From NCBI RefSeq assembly GCF_047495875.1, contig NC_092458.1:109541727-109605726 (forward strand): a DNA stretch of 64,000 bases, given 5' to 3'. The notes below the pieces were generated by a model. The model was not told the origin of the DNA, did no database searches, and was given only the letters and a program-made list of their open reading frames with translations. The DNA comes from Pithys albifrons albifrons (Eukaryota > Chordata > Aves > Passeriformes > Thamnophilidae). This document shows, piece by piece, positions 25,401-38,360 of the stretch (position 1 is the first letter of the stretch; each line of letters begins with the position of its first letter). The position numbers and the translations under genes were made by a program.

Positions 25401-27097
25401 CAATGCCATTATAGGTATTTGTCTTTCCTCCTGCTGTGCCCCTGATGAACTCAGATGTTGCCTCTAACCTGTGTCAAACTACAAGATACTTCTCCCAGAG
25501 CTTCAGCTGCCTAGTTCATCAGCATGAGTCATGTGCATAGTTTAGTAGAATTTAATTGGCAGTATTCCTTTTTAAGAATAGGGTCTTCAATCTATTTTCA
25601 CAGTTTCTTCCATTAAAAACTCACACACACAAACAAAAAATAATCCCAAGTCTGAAAGATACTTTCAATACTTTACAAATATTTATTTCCAGTCATGAGT
25701 GGGGAAAACTACTGAAACTTGTTATTTTAAGTAAGACAGGAAGAAATATCTCTGTAATTAAAAAAGAAAGCTGTACTCTTCTATTAGCTATTACATCCAC
25801 CGAACAAGTAATGGTTTTGAGTCCCTAATAATGAAAAAATGCTTCATTTAAAATTAAAATTCATTTACTTAACCTAGGCTGAGTTAGGCACCTACCTTGA
25901 GTTTCATGTCTCATGTTTCACAAACAGGAGATGTAACTGCACACACCTATACCCTAAAGAGCTTCTATCAAGGGAGCACATGGAAAGGATATGAGGTTGG
26001 ATTATGAAAATGTCATGAGCAGGGTAACATATGTCACAGAATTCATGCTCTTCAGGTAAGTTGAATATATGTAAAGCTAGTCTTCAAATTAATTCTTCAA
26101 AGTTTGGTTTTTTACTCATCTGATTTTTGTATTGCCTCTGGCTGATGTGGTTTTTTTTGTTTTCTGTTTTTTGTTTGGTTTTTTTTTTTACCTTTATAAA
26201 ATCCCATCCCCAAAACAACATCGAATCTGACTTGCAAGAGCACACAAATAACCATCTCTGCAACTAGGCTGGAGGCTGCCACTCTTCACAGCCTAATGCT
26301 CACTTATGCAACTATTTCTTAGTTATTTGCTCTCTGAAACAGAACCAGTAATATTCACGGTGCCTTTCCACTTTTGTTTATCAGTACAAACCTAAAAGCA
26401 ACTTACTTCCAAAGGCTAATGTATCATAAAATTTTGTGCCCAAGTTACATACCTTTGAAAGTTTGCATAAGAAAGCTGAAGTTATTGGCTACTGAAAATC
26501 CAAAGCTCGTGTCTATGACCAATTGGCAAACCATTATCACACATCTATCAGTGAACCATCAGTCATATCAAATATGTACTATGAACTTCACGAGGTGTGC
26601 ACAAACATCAGCACTTGCTTGCTCTATTCCTTTTCGTAGCTCATGAAATCTTCTCAACTCATTAAGATGCATGACTATCTACTAAGAACAATGACAAGAG
26701 CTCATATTGTGGCTTCTCACAATGTGCATGGCAAGGCAAACCAGAAATTTCAGCTTGCATGGGAAACAACAAGTAAAGGCATTTATTCCCAGGATACTCA
26801 CTCTAGTGTCATTACAGTGTGGAATGATAGTTATATTGATTTCACACTAAAAAAAAGTATACCTTTGAATTTGTGGGCAGACTTTGGTAAAGGAAATATA
26901 CCTTAGATATATTCTCTATAAATACATCGCCTTGAACTATCTTGAAGTACAGGTAAATACTATAAATATCCTGAATGTAGATACTATGCATTTAATTCAC
27001 CTTTTTCCCATGTTTGTATTTCAATCCAGATGGAGAGGAAATGGGATTATAAGTAGTTAATAGATGTAATTGGAGCTTGTTCAGACACAACAACATT

Positions 27098-27237
27098 TGT
27101 ATTGGGTTTGTGGGACAAGGTATTGGTAGTGAGGAGGTTACAGGGGTGGCAAACACACTTGGAATCTGCAGCTGGAGAGAGGAGTGACAGAGTGGATTCG
27201 GTGGACACCTGGTATCCACCCAGGGTCAACCCACCCC
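27098..27237 (+). mobile_element. ERV LTR fragment (5' part only)
   Basis: The sequence begins TGTATTGGGTTTGTGGGACA, continues 'aggtattggtagtgaggagg', 'ttacaggggtggc', and reaches 'gacacctggtatccaccca' and 'gtcaacccaccc'. It resembles the 5' part of an LTR type that I know as common in bird genomes. No TATA region, polyadenylation signal or terminal CA end follows, so only a fragment remains, and no coding part is seen. The family name is not assigned. Confidence 0.6.
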
Positions 27238-27912
27238 TAAATTTTTTCCTCTGCCTGCCCCTAATAACAGTCCTTTCTCTTCCCCAAGGAAAACAGAGAC
27301 CTTTCTGAGGAGGGGAGGTGCAAAAGGAGGGAAACGTGCAGCTAAAAGTCTGTTTATTCTCTTTTTTATGCATGCACACACATGTTTAAAATCATGGACA
27401 CAACACAAGTTTTAAAGTGGTTGAGTGTGGGAGGAATGCTGGTCAGCAGTAATCACTTGGTTTTTTTTCCCCAAATGCAAAATGCTTGGCTGTTGATTTT
27501 TATTCCCTTTTAAATCAAAAGTTGGAGCAAAGGTTTTACTCTTCAGTCATAGGAAGCATTTCTGGTCAAAGTCAGTAATCACTTTTGATATTTTTCCTGA
27601 ATTGATCAATAGAGAAATATTCAACAATGTTCAAATTGACAGAATTAATATCAAACAGGTTGATCACAGTAAGCTATTCTTTCAGATATTCTTTCCAGTT
27701 GAAGATTTAGACTCAAATACCTGACATGTATTTACATTAATTTAATAATGGGAAAGAAGTCTTACAAAAAGAATAATAATTTAAAAAAATATTTGCTTTG
27801 TTTTTAAAGAGAGAAATCTTAACCCTGGAAGGACAATTATGCAGCTCATAGAGCTGAATGATCACACTCCACCAAACACAGAATGTGTTTTGCTCTGATG
27901 TCTCTTTTTCAG

Positions 27913-28069
27913 AGCAAAATCTAAATTTGTTTTTCTGATGCCTTGTGATTCAAAAGGAGTGGAATCATATAGTATGCCAATTTGCTACACACCAGAAGAA
28001 ATCTTGGACAATGTGAACATTTACTGGTTTGAAGAGAATAAAGAGATTCTTCCTGCACAGGAAAAGCGA
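27913..28069 (+). CDS. Candidate exon or exon relic, IL-1 receptor family Ig-domain-like
   Basis: A strong acceptor (gatgtctctttttcag, ending 27,912) precedes an open frame with one leading base. The peptide contains KFVFLMPCDSKG, a second Cys in PICYTPEEIL, and NVNIYWFEENKEILPAQEKR. The Cys, spacing and 'xVxxxWY/F' pattern recall the first half of the first Ig domain in IL-1/IL-18 receptor chains (IL18RAP came closest from memory), where an exon boundary falls at about this point. No GT donor follows: the frame runs straight into TAA at 28,070. I found no companion exons (second half of the domain, membrane helix, TIR domain) nearby. It may be a decayed exon, an exon with a lost donor, or a coincidence. 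The assignment rests on remembered family pattern, not on an alignment. Confidence 0.33.
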
Positions 28070-28072
28070 TAA

Positions 28073-31000
28073 AACAACATTTATATTTGCCTTAATGCAA
28101 GATAGCTTTCCCCCCATATTACAATTTAAAATCCAAAGTCTTTTTTTTCAATAACTGAGAAGTTGCAAAGGGAGGAATCTTATCCATAGAATAACAAGCT
28201 GCTGCACCTTTTCTGTGCCATCCTTATTGCCCTGTATATGCTCTTATCTTGTGGTAAATGCAAGTTCTGTAATCACTACTCTGTACTGGAGTTTTATGCA
28301 TTTATACTGAGTTTCCAAACCCAACAATGACCTGTGCAACCCTGTTAAATATTTATTTTCTGTTCTATTCTTTACATAAGTGTTGCAACAAATAACCAAC
28401 TTAAATGTTTAAAATGCTGGGAGATGAGAACAAGGATGGTTTTCTTCCTTGTTTAGGAAAATACCTGGTAGGGTTACAAGTCACTGCTTGAGGGTATTAT
28501 TCATACTAGCAGCCTAAGACCTTCATGCACCATTGAGCAGACTTCATTTTAGCATCTGTATCAAGCCCAGGAAATACAGCAATAAACAATGTGGTTTAAA
28601 ATACATATATTTTTATTATTATTCGAGATGATTTGTCATCATCGTACTGAAGCTCTTCTAAAACTGGGGAAAAAGGTAATTGAAACAGGTAATTTATAGT
28701 GGTTGCAGGAAAAGCTGTGCAGGCCTTGTTTTGTTTTGCTTAGGTTAGTTGATTGATTTCATAGCTACTTGGGAATTAGAAAAAATGAAAAGGGAAAGAC
28801 AACACCAGAAAAATGTGTTTTAAAGCCAACAACAAAACATTTAAATACTATTCAGTGTATATATGTGGATAATACCAATAGTACACAGCCAGTTATCATG
28901 CCAGCTAGAGCTTTAGAACATAAACTTTGAGCTGAGATATCCAGAAAAGTAACTGAATATTATCAGCATCAAACTGAACATCTGAAATAATGAGACCCAT
29001 TACTTCTTTTTGTAGGCCTAATTTATTATTTCTGTCTGATCATCTCAGGCTGCTTCAGTTTAGCTGTTCATATGTCCTGAAATGTGTTGAGTTTGGGTCC
29101 CACACTCATAGAAACAGGCACCTAAATCTGGAAGGAAACCATAGAGTCATCTGCAAAGAAATCAGGCCATAGGATAAAGATTGCTGATGAGTAAGCAAAT
29201 CTCAATCCCAAAATGGGATCAGAAGATAGTCATATCTGCTAATATAGATATACACCTTCTTTCTAGGACAGGTAGCAACTGAGTCGGGATGATTTATGAA
29301 TTTTCAGTCGACCCTGAACAGCTTTCAGAGTGGTTAGACTCTATAGATTTTGTACTTTCACTTAATAATCAAATGTATTCATGTGTGTATTTAAAGAAAT
29401 ATCATTTGTTTCTGTTGGCAGTGTAGTGATGATAAGAAATACTGCAGAGCTCAGCTTTCATAGGCTGTTAGCACAGCCATACGTCATCTTAGTACTAAAA
29501 TTATGACTTGAATGTGACAACCAAGTTAAAACCTCTTGGACACCTAGATTAAATATGCCATGAATGGCCATCTTGTTTACTTGTTAACTCAATTCCTCAT
29601 GCATTTTTGGACTCCTCTAACTAACTCTATGACCAACTTCCTACAGACAAAACTAGCCATTAACTATCTACAGTGACCTAACTAGTTTTCAAACCAGTAA
29701 CTGGTACTTGGTCCTCCTTTCCAAGACATCAGTTTAAAGCAAACCAAACAAAAACCCCACAAACCCCCCAACTTTGCACATGTAGGTGTTTAGACAGATT
29801 TGTGCATGTATGTATACAAGTATTTTCCTCTCTGTGTACGCATATTTTAATTTTAAAATAAAAAAGATTGCCAGATATTCAACGAATACCAGAGATGCCC
29901 ACTGACTAATGCTGTAAAATTTCAGTTGTTTTTAAAGCCTTTCTCTTCTTCCATTTAAATTAAAGATTAAATACAATTAAAATCTGACACATGTTGGAAG
30001 GTAAAAGCAAAAACCTCACAGGATTTTTTCCATCCTATTTACTTTTTTCTTTCAACGCACTTTTTCTTCTCTCCTCTTCTAATTTGCCATAAATGTCATG
30101 CACTAAGACATGTAGTATTCAAGTGTGTGTGCCACTACTCCTAAGCACTTCAGGTGGGTGACATCACTGCATTCTGTCATGTGGATTCTATTCACTTTCA
30201 GAGGGGCTAACTAGATTAACAATTAAAGGGATAAATATGAGATATATTTGCAAGACTGAGGCTTCGGTAAGCCAGCTGTAGAAAACTGCAAAGCCATCCA
30301 ATATACTAATGAGGCCACCTGCCTGACTCCCGGGGGCCAGCTGCATGCTCCAGTGATCCTCCAAGGTGGGTATGATGTTAACTACATGGCAGAGAGCGTG
30401 CTAGGGCCATCACACAGAGTGCAGTGATCCATGTCTTTGTTGTAGCAGACGGAAAACAAAACAAGAAAAATGAAGTTTCAAGTCTGTGAGTGCCCATTCT
30501 CACTCTTGACACAGTGCTTGGAGCACTATTCTAAAGGAGTCCTGTGAATCCTATTTGAAAATTTACTTTAAGAAAGAAAAATTGCAGGAGCCTGGTTATA
30601 GTCAGATGAGTGGGACAAACCAATAGAGCATTCAGACAGCATTTTAATGCTTGAATTTCATGCTTTTGAAGCTGTTAGACATCTGCTGCTGGATCAGCAT
30701 TTTAAAATGCAAAAGGAGAGGAAATAACATTTTTTCTTCTTCTGGCAAGTGGTTGCTAATATTGTTCACCTTAGTAGCAATTTCTCCATTTGCATCAGGA
30801 GATAATTATTTCAGGAGTCATCTTATAATTCTCTCCTCTTAAAGCAAAAACCAGACATTTACTTTTCAAATGCCACAAAATATTGTGTCATGCAATTTGG
30901 CTGTAAAATCTTACAAAGAAAGAAATTTGCATTAAAGGCAGGTTATTTGAGGAAGTTTTTGTTTGAAATAAATTTTAGAAAATAGCTGTACTATAATTCA

Positions 31001-31913
31001 GGGGATATGTTTGAAATAAATGGAAAGACTGTATTTTGGTAATTCTACTACCTATGATAGAGGTAGTGGAAATGTCCCAGGACCAGAGGTCTGCATGAGA
31101 ACTGCCCTCAGTGGCTGCTATTGAAAGCACTCAGGAGTGGTTCCTGTCCTCCCACACATCCCTGGAGGCCTTTCTTTCACCTCTGATCATGGCTAATGTC
31201 CCAGCCACTCTGCCAACTCCCTTATAATTCCTCCACACAGTTTCCCCCTAACAGTAGAAGACAATACTGAAAAATATACCTATAGCTAAAGTAGTTGTGT
31301 TAGAACTCAAAAGTAGGTTATACAAAATTCTGAGTAACTCTCCCTTTTAGGAGGGTGCTTAAAGAGTATTCTTACACCTCTCTGGCAGGCAGGACTTTTT
31401 TCATTTTGAAAATTTGTCCAGTATTTATTCATCTAGTGAACAGGTGATTATTCATCTGTAAAATGCCAGCAGTATTATGGAAATACTGGGATAAATTCAT
31501 CCAGCTTTACAAGGAAAGACTTACAAAATCAAAACCATTCTCTAACATATTCAGTTACTAACAAACCTGAAAGGTATTTAAAGCTCCTCTAAAGTAGAAG
31601 TATCCCAGTTCTCTCACTTCTATTTCCTTTAATAATAAAACAATATAGAAGCAACATACTGAACATTTTTTCTCTTTTCCTGATAGAAATCATCATCTCT
31701 CTAGGTGACTAAATTCACATTCTTACCAAGACTCCTCTCATTTCTAATTTACTTAATACCTACCTATTTCTCACAGTCTTTAAAAAAGACCTTTGAAATG
31801 GAAGCATCAGTAATTTTTCAGCTGAATTTGGGTGCACTTTGAAAGATTACCTCATTAAGCACTAGGTGCTATACTACAAGACAAATATAGTTCTCTGTGA
31901 GGAGAGATGTAGG
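28073..31913. other. AT-rich unique sequence, no gene seen
   Basis: Only short chance-like frames. A GC-richer patch lies near 30,310-30,420 without a supported frame. No mobile element is recognised. Confidence 0.5.
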
Positions 31914-32553
31914 TCACAGAATCACAGAATTATTTAAGTGGGAAAAGATGTCCAAGATCATAATCAAGTCCAACATTTGCCCCATCACCACCTTGTAAAC
32001 TAAACAAGTGCACTAAGTTCCATGTCCAGTTGTTTCTTGAACACCTCCAGGGATGATGACTCCATCACCTGCCTGGGCAGCCTGTTCCAAAGCCTGCCAA
32101 CCCTTTCAGTCCAACCTGATGTCAAACCAAAACCTCCCCTGGTGCAGCTTGAACTATGTCACCTCATTATCTCACTAGTTGCCTGGGAGAAGAGACTGAC
32201 TCCCAGCTGGCTACAACCTCCTTTCAGGTAGTTGCAGAGAGTGATAAGGTGACCCCAAGTTTCCTTTTCTCCAGGCTAAACATCCCCAGCTCCCTCAGCT
32301 GCTCATCATAGGACTTACTCTGTAGAACCTTCCCCAGCTCTGTTGCCCATCTCTGGCTTCAGCATCCTGAACTGAGGAACCCAGAACTGAACACAGGATT
32401 CAAGATGTGGTCTCACCAATGCTGAGTACAGGAAGACAGTCACTGCCCTGGTTCTGCTGGTCATACTATTGGTAGCACAGGCCAGGATACCACTAGCACT
32501 CTTGGCCACCTGGGCACACCTGGCTCATGTTCAGCTGTTGTTGACCAGCACAC
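31914..32553 (-). mobile_element. CR1 LINE, 5'-truncated copy (about 640 bp)
   Basis: Reverse-complement CR1 on the plus strand: 'tcacagaatcacagaattat', 'caagtccaacatttgcccca', 'tccagggatgatgactccat', 'cctgggcagcctgttccaaa', 'gtgataaggtgaccccaa', 'ttttctccaggctaaacatc', ending at 'gttgttgaccagcacacc'. On the minus strand a remnant of the ORF2 C-terminal region is still readable, including [19 protein letters not shown], but it is broken. Inactive. Confidence 0.93.
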
Positions 32554-35500
32554 CTGTCAATCAGTAACATTCCCTCATCCAACATTCCTCCCCCCGCCTC
32601 AAAAAAACAAAACAAAACCTGCCAAATGAAAAAAAAAAACCACCAAGCCCCAGCACACACACACTGCCCTCCTCTGCCCCTTTTGGCCTGTACTTTATGT
32701 GTAGAACAAAGTATTTTTTATGAGATGTGCCAAGAAGTGTGGTCAAGTTTAGCAACCCCTCCTGATAGGTCTTTTTCCCCACCTTATTTTCTGTAAGGAA
32801 AAGTGTTTTCTCTTTGCAATTCATAGAAATGAGACTGATAGGTGTTAAGGAAGGATTAAAAAAGTAACTGAAATCTCTACAGAGAGCAGAAACATAAGAA
32901 GATTTACTTAATATTCACTATGACATCTGTATGGGAAGTAGAAAAAGCTCACAAGGTTTCAATCCAGTGTTTTTAACATAAGACAATAAATTCCTATTTG
33001 TGTGGGGTTTATTTCAAACCTTAAATACTTCAAATCTCAGACCTCTTCTTTCCAAGAGTGAGAACTGAGCAAACTACAAAAGCAGATATTCCAAAGATTT
33101 AGTGTATTTCAGATGTGGTACACCTGTTTTTACAGCAATTAGCCTGACATTCAGCTGTGCTTAAAATATAGCAATGTAGTTCAGGGTACTCATCAATACA
33201 AAACTGAAAATCAAAGTGTAAGTGATGTTCTTCAACATAATTTAATGGAAGGTAACCTTGACCATCAAATCATCTGAACAGAACAATTCTTTCTACTATA
33301 GCTAGTTTCTTCAAGGCCCTTGCCATAACACCGTGATTCAGAACAAAAGGAACACGTATAAAATTTGGCCATGGCAGTAATGTAATCACTTCTCAAGTTT
33401 AAACTTTAAAAGGAAAAAAAAAGAAATAAGAAAAAAAAAGATATATATGCTGAAGGGAGCTAAAAGGATCCTGCAGACTCTGGTCTGTTCATCAAATTTA
33501 AAGGAAAATTGAGAAATTATTGAGAGCTTAGCTGCAAGTGAGCATTGGAATGAGATGGTAAAGTCAAGGAGAGAGTGTGCTGCACAAAATGGTAATATGT
33601 TCAAGAAAAGACAGGTTTTTCCAAAACCACTGAAATTGAAAGGTTATGGTTATGATTTTTGGATCCTCTGGGTCTATTTTTATCTCCAATTGCCTTTATT
33701 ATCTTCAGTATTTAATAGCATTTTTAGTTGTACCATATGATATTGTTTTAAATCTCATGTTTTGAGTCTTCAGTTACTTGATTTTACTCTTTCTTGTGGC
33801 TGATTAGAAATGTTTCCAGTTAAACAAACAAACAAAAAGCCCAAACAAAACAAAACACACACACCAAAACCACCACAAAAAAACCCCTACCAAAACACTT
33901 GCCACTAAAAGAAGAGACTTTGGATACCAGCTGGATAAGAAATACCAATATAACAAATCAGTGCACTTAGTCTTCACTGATCATGAGATTTCAACCCAGC
34001 AGGACTCCTAACTCAATGGTACAAATTTTAAAGGTGAAGTGAAATGAGGGAAAATAAGAGAATAAAAAGAAGTTTCTTCCATTATCAGGGGCATAGGGAA
34101 TGAGCTGACTGCTGGCTCAGTCATACTAACAACCCCCCGCTGTTGCCAGATGTGCCATCTAGTGCCATTTCAGCCTCAAATGTGAACTGCATTAAACTGT
34201 GAAGAGTCACTTGGCTTACATGTGCATAACTTAAAGAGAATATATGATGTTAGATTAAATGACTGAAAGGTCCCTTAAGCTTTCCTAGATCTTACATACA
34301 ATTTGAGTATTTTAATAAATGTAACGGAAAAAAATCAAAGCCCAGTACAGCTTTAAACATTATAAACTCTTCTTGTTTGGGATTGACAAGTTTACAACTG
34401 CCACTGATATTTAAAACTCAAGCAACACAGTTCAAAACATCTATAAGTTACATTCAAGGATTATAAAATGCATGAGCTAAATTATCAATTAATAGATTAC
34501 TCTCATACAAAACCTCCTTGATTTAGATGTCAAACGTACAATAGCAGAAGGCTGCCACAGGACAAATGAGGGGTAACTGACTGAACCATTTCGCAAGTCT
34601 TGGTTAACAGTTTTCCCTTGATACCTCTTTCAGGGCTAGGCATCATTGGCATACTGGCTAGTCATTTGCCCAGACTCCACAGCTCTCTGCATGGTGTAGT
34701 AAGTTTTAGAGATGGCTTAATGAATAAATCTTTAAATGTTTTCTTCCTCCAAGGGATATAGATAAGTTTTGTAATCTCCCAAGAGAGTTTGGTGATGATA
34801 TTTTTTTCAATCTGTGTTAAGGTGGGGTTAAAACCTTTTCCTCACTGCTGCTTTTCAGAGTGTGTCTGCTTATAGTACAAGTAATAGCTAAAGGGTTACA
34901 TTGCTCAGACTAGGAAGCAGAGCCACAGACATATCCATCATTCTTAAGCCAAAGGCTGAGACACACAAGAATTAGTCCAATATTTTCCAGGGGTTGCAGG
35001 AAAGAAATCACACTCAAGGTTTTTTTTTCTTCTAATTTTGCAGTGAAATTGTCTATGAAGCTTCACCCAGAGTCCATAAGTATGGACACGAAATTGCATG
35101 ATGTTTAATTTGAAATGGGATGCAATTTATAACAGCAGATCCTCACTGTGGACAATGAGTGAAATGTGCTCAAAATATAAATATATGGTGGGGGAAAAGG
35201 GGGCAGGCAGTGAATTTACACTGTGACAAACAGCCAACAGGACACTCTGTTCACAGTTTGGTGAAACCATAGAGATGCACAGCCCAGGAGAATTTACCTA
35301 TGACACCATTTGCTTTACCCTTCCCATAGAGATTTTTTTTTTTGCAAAGTAAAAAAGCACACTTCAGTTGGACCAAGAATAAGAGTGATTGTCATTTACT
35401 GATTTATAAAAAAAGCCCCAAAAATGTAAAAGGATATAAGCTGCAGATAAAGAGTGATTTCTTGATGTCTTGCTATTACCTTTGTCATCATAAAGGGAAG

Positions 35501-36923
35501 TACAGTCCAGGCAAAGCATCTGACTTAAATGACAACATATAGTAGTAATTTTCTCATTGGAAAAGGGGAAATCTATTGATTTGCCTTTCTACAAGTTTTC
35601 ATTCTTCCTATGAACATGGGGAAAATCAATCAAGTTCATAAAGCTCCCCATGTTCTGCATGAATTAAGATGTGAAGAGATGGTCTCAGCAGACATACAAA
35701 ATAGAACATTTTTAAGATGAAAACTAATAAAATGTAAGAAGTATAAACATACTTTCCATTTCATAGATGTGGAAAAAAAAATGAACACTGTACATATTAG
35801 CACCAAGAAGGGAGATAAGATCAGTGTAGTAAATTAATTTTCTCTTTTTGTAGCAAAAAAAGCATAAACTCTGCAGAGAGTGTTGGAGAGCTGATGTGAT
35901 GGATCACAGTGCAGTAGCTCTATTATGACTGTATTATGCAAATTTGTTATGCGGTCTTTTAAAATGTGTGTAAGAAACACAATTTTGATGATTCACTGTA
36001 CATAAAGATGGATTCTTGACTTCATGCAACCCCAATGACTTCTGTCAAGATGTGTTGGTCTACTAAGTAACTAAATACTTCTATTAGTGAAAAAAGAGGA
36101 TGACCATTTGTTAAAATGTACGAAAAAGGAATCCAACAAAACAATAGGTATTCTTGAACACTAACGGCAGAGTTTATATTACCACTCCTCATTCTTATAT
36201 TTGCATAAGTAAATACAAAATTAGTAGTATATAAGTCAGAAATGGAATCAGCCATTAAGATTAATCCAGAATTATCTTAATTTTGGATTGACAAATGTCT
36301 CAACACAATCTCATGACCATCAAAGCTCTTTTGAAAATCTTATGAGGTAACACAATCGAGAACTCAATTCTCTTTCCCAGACCTAAATATCCATTGTTGG
36401 GAAAACAATGTTAACATGTTGACATAGTCAAAGACACCTTACTGGGAAATAAAGTTGTATCAGTCCTAATTTGTATTATTAATTTTTCACCTCCAACATC
36501 TAAGTTTGAGCATGCCACGTGTATGCACAAAACTCACAGCACCTTAAAATTACTAGAGACACAAATGTGGAAGACAGACCCACAATCTCTTTGGAGAAAT
36601 TCAAGGAAGAGAACTCTGTGTTTGACTTCTGAACAAAGCTGATCAAAAGTTCCTCAAAATTTGAGGGAATGTTGAAGCTTAAAATGTCAAAGCTGAATAA
36701 AATATACTAAAGGAAATACAAAAAAGCAAAAACACTAAAGCATCTATATGGTTGTAAAAGAAACTAAGTGGAATAGAGGACTCAGCATTAATATAGCAAC
36801 CTTGAGAGTACTCAGAGTAGTGATGGGCAGTGGCTCTTTGAAGTACCTACACAGACACAAAACATCAGACCTGTCACTTGCTCCCTGAATCTGAGCTACA
36901 CAGTCACTTCAACCCCTTCAGCT
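32554..36923. other. AT-rich unique sequence, no firm gene
   Basis: It contains an A/C-rich block (33,826-33,895) and short A runs near 32,600-32,640 and 33,412-33,440. A 77-codon ATG-initiated minus-strand frame at 36,022-36,255 has no splice or family support. Confidence 0.45.
33826..33895. repeat. A/C-rich low-complexity block
   Basis: CAAA, CACA and CCA units, almost without T, over about 70 bp. Confidence 0.85.
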
Positions 36924-37338
36924 ACCCAGGGGAAGATTACAAAACCCCTCACATGGGTCTGGGCAATCCCAAGCACAAATACAGGCTGGGTGAGGAATGG
37001 GTTGAAAGCAGCCCTTGAGGAGAAGGACTTGGGGTTATTGTTGGAAGAGAAGCTCAACATGAGCTGACAAGGTGCATTTGAAGCCCAACAAGCCAACTGT
37101 ATCTGAGGTCATATCACAAGCAGCGTGGCCAGAAGGTCAAGTGAGATGATTCTGCCCTTCTACTCTGCTCTGGTGAGACCCCACCTGGAGTGCTGCATCC
37201 AACTCTGGGGTCCCTGACACAAGAAAGATGTGGACCTGTTGGAGGTCCAGAGGAGGCCACAAAGATCTCAGGGGGCTGGAGCTCCTCCTCTATGAAGATG
37301 GGCTCAAAGGCTGGGGTTGTCCACCTGAACTGAAAGGG
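36924..37338 (+). mobile_element. CR1 LINE internal fragment without 3' tail
   Basis: Plus-strand CR1 from the C-terminal ORF2 region: 'tgggtgaggaatgggttgaa', 'gaggagaaggacttggggtt', 'ctggtgagaccccacctgga', 'gtgctgcatccaactctggg', 'ttggaggtccagaggaggcc', to 'ggctggggttgtccacctga'. It stops well before the expected end and has no ATTCTATG tail. CR1 insertions begin at the 3' end, so a missing tail implies a later deletion or rearrangement. Reading frame broken. Confidence 0.88.
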
Positions 37339-37538
37339 CAGAAATAACATCATCATTAGTTAACATACCTCAAAATTAGCCAAATGCTCGTTAATGATAA
37401 AAGAACTGAATTTAGTGATACCTGTTTAAACTTCTGAGTATGGTAGGGGAATAAAAACAAAGAAGCCACTTTTTTTTCCAAATTTGTGTACTTAATACAG
37501 CTGGTAATGAATTTTCTGTCGCTACCTGCCTGAAATAG

Positions 37539-37773
37539 ATTTAAGCAGCTGAAAGGCTCCATATTGCATTACCAATTCTTCCAGTACCTTCTAAAAAGCA
37601 ATCTGCCGTGTACTAAATTGAAAATACTGTCTGATTTGCTGAGACATCAAAACTTCACAATCCCAGAAAGTTCTGAGAGTGACAGCTGTGATGAGCTGTT
37701 TGCTAGAGTGATACATTGCTGTAGAGAGGAGAGCAAGAAATACAAAAAAACAAGACTAAAAGGAGGTCACTAA
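37539..37773 (+). CDS. Candidate terminal exon or chance frame, unidentified
   Basis: An acceptor-like 'ctacctgcctgaaatag' ends at 37,538. The frame then stays open to TAA at 37,771-37,773, with one leading base. The peptide includes LLRHQNFTIPESSESDSCDE and then a basic tail (REESKKYKKTRLKGGH). It is mixed acidic-serine then lysine-rich, with no membrane segment. The composition looks more protein-like than most frames in this AT-rich window, but no family is recognised and no polyadenylation signal was identified close behind. A CR1 fragment lies about 200 bp upstream. A minus-strand candidate exon lies 590 bp downstream, so neither supports the other as part of one gene. Confidence 0.25.
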
Positions 37774-38360
37774 GCCAGGAGCTAAAGAAATATTTAGAAT
37801 AAAAAAGTACTGCTTTTAAACTTCAGTTTATTGACACTAACTGTGGCAGCAAATATTTAACAAGACCTGTCCATAATGCAGCTGGTGAGTCCTTCTATGC
37901 CCAAGCGGTGTATGTGTAAGAGCATGTTGCCTTAAGCTGTTACATATAATTTCAGCTGAAAACTATGATTTTTCTGACCATTTGCTGAAGGAAAAAATGT
38001 ATCTAAATTGCTGAATCTAAGATATGCAATTAAAAATCTCTACTGTTTTTTTCATAATCTGAAGTGGACATTTTGGAAAATGAACATGTAAATAAATGTA
38101 AAACCAATGCACCTACTTGTACTTCCAAGACATGTAATTGAAGTACATTAACACCAGACTGAATGCACAATACTGCTAGACAGGATAAATTCTCATAGCA
38201 GAAAACACTCATCATTGGGCCTGGAAGCAGCAACATATTCAAACCCAAATTAGAGTTCATTTGTGTCTGAGCCACTTAGGCACATGACAGCATCAATTGT
38301 CTTCCTTTCTTCTTTTGAAACCATGCCATTTATCTGCAAGAGTTCACTAGACCTATTTAC

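Larger units (their letters stand above)
17283..27097. other. AT-rich unique sequence, no firm gene
   Basis: Nearly 10 kb without a recognisable gene or large mobile element. It holds small tandem duplications (18,461-18,494 and 18,954-19,024) and an A-rich run (19,463-19,496). The many 60-90 codon frames here have the hydrophobic, Phe/Ile/Ser-rich look of chance translation and no paired splice sites that I could support. Confidence 0.5.

Noticed and set aside
38030..38275. Minus-strand 81-codon frame just downstream of the 38.4-kb candidate exon
   Set aside because: It would need a frameshift to join the upstream frame, and its Leu/Val/Cys-rich content looks like chance.
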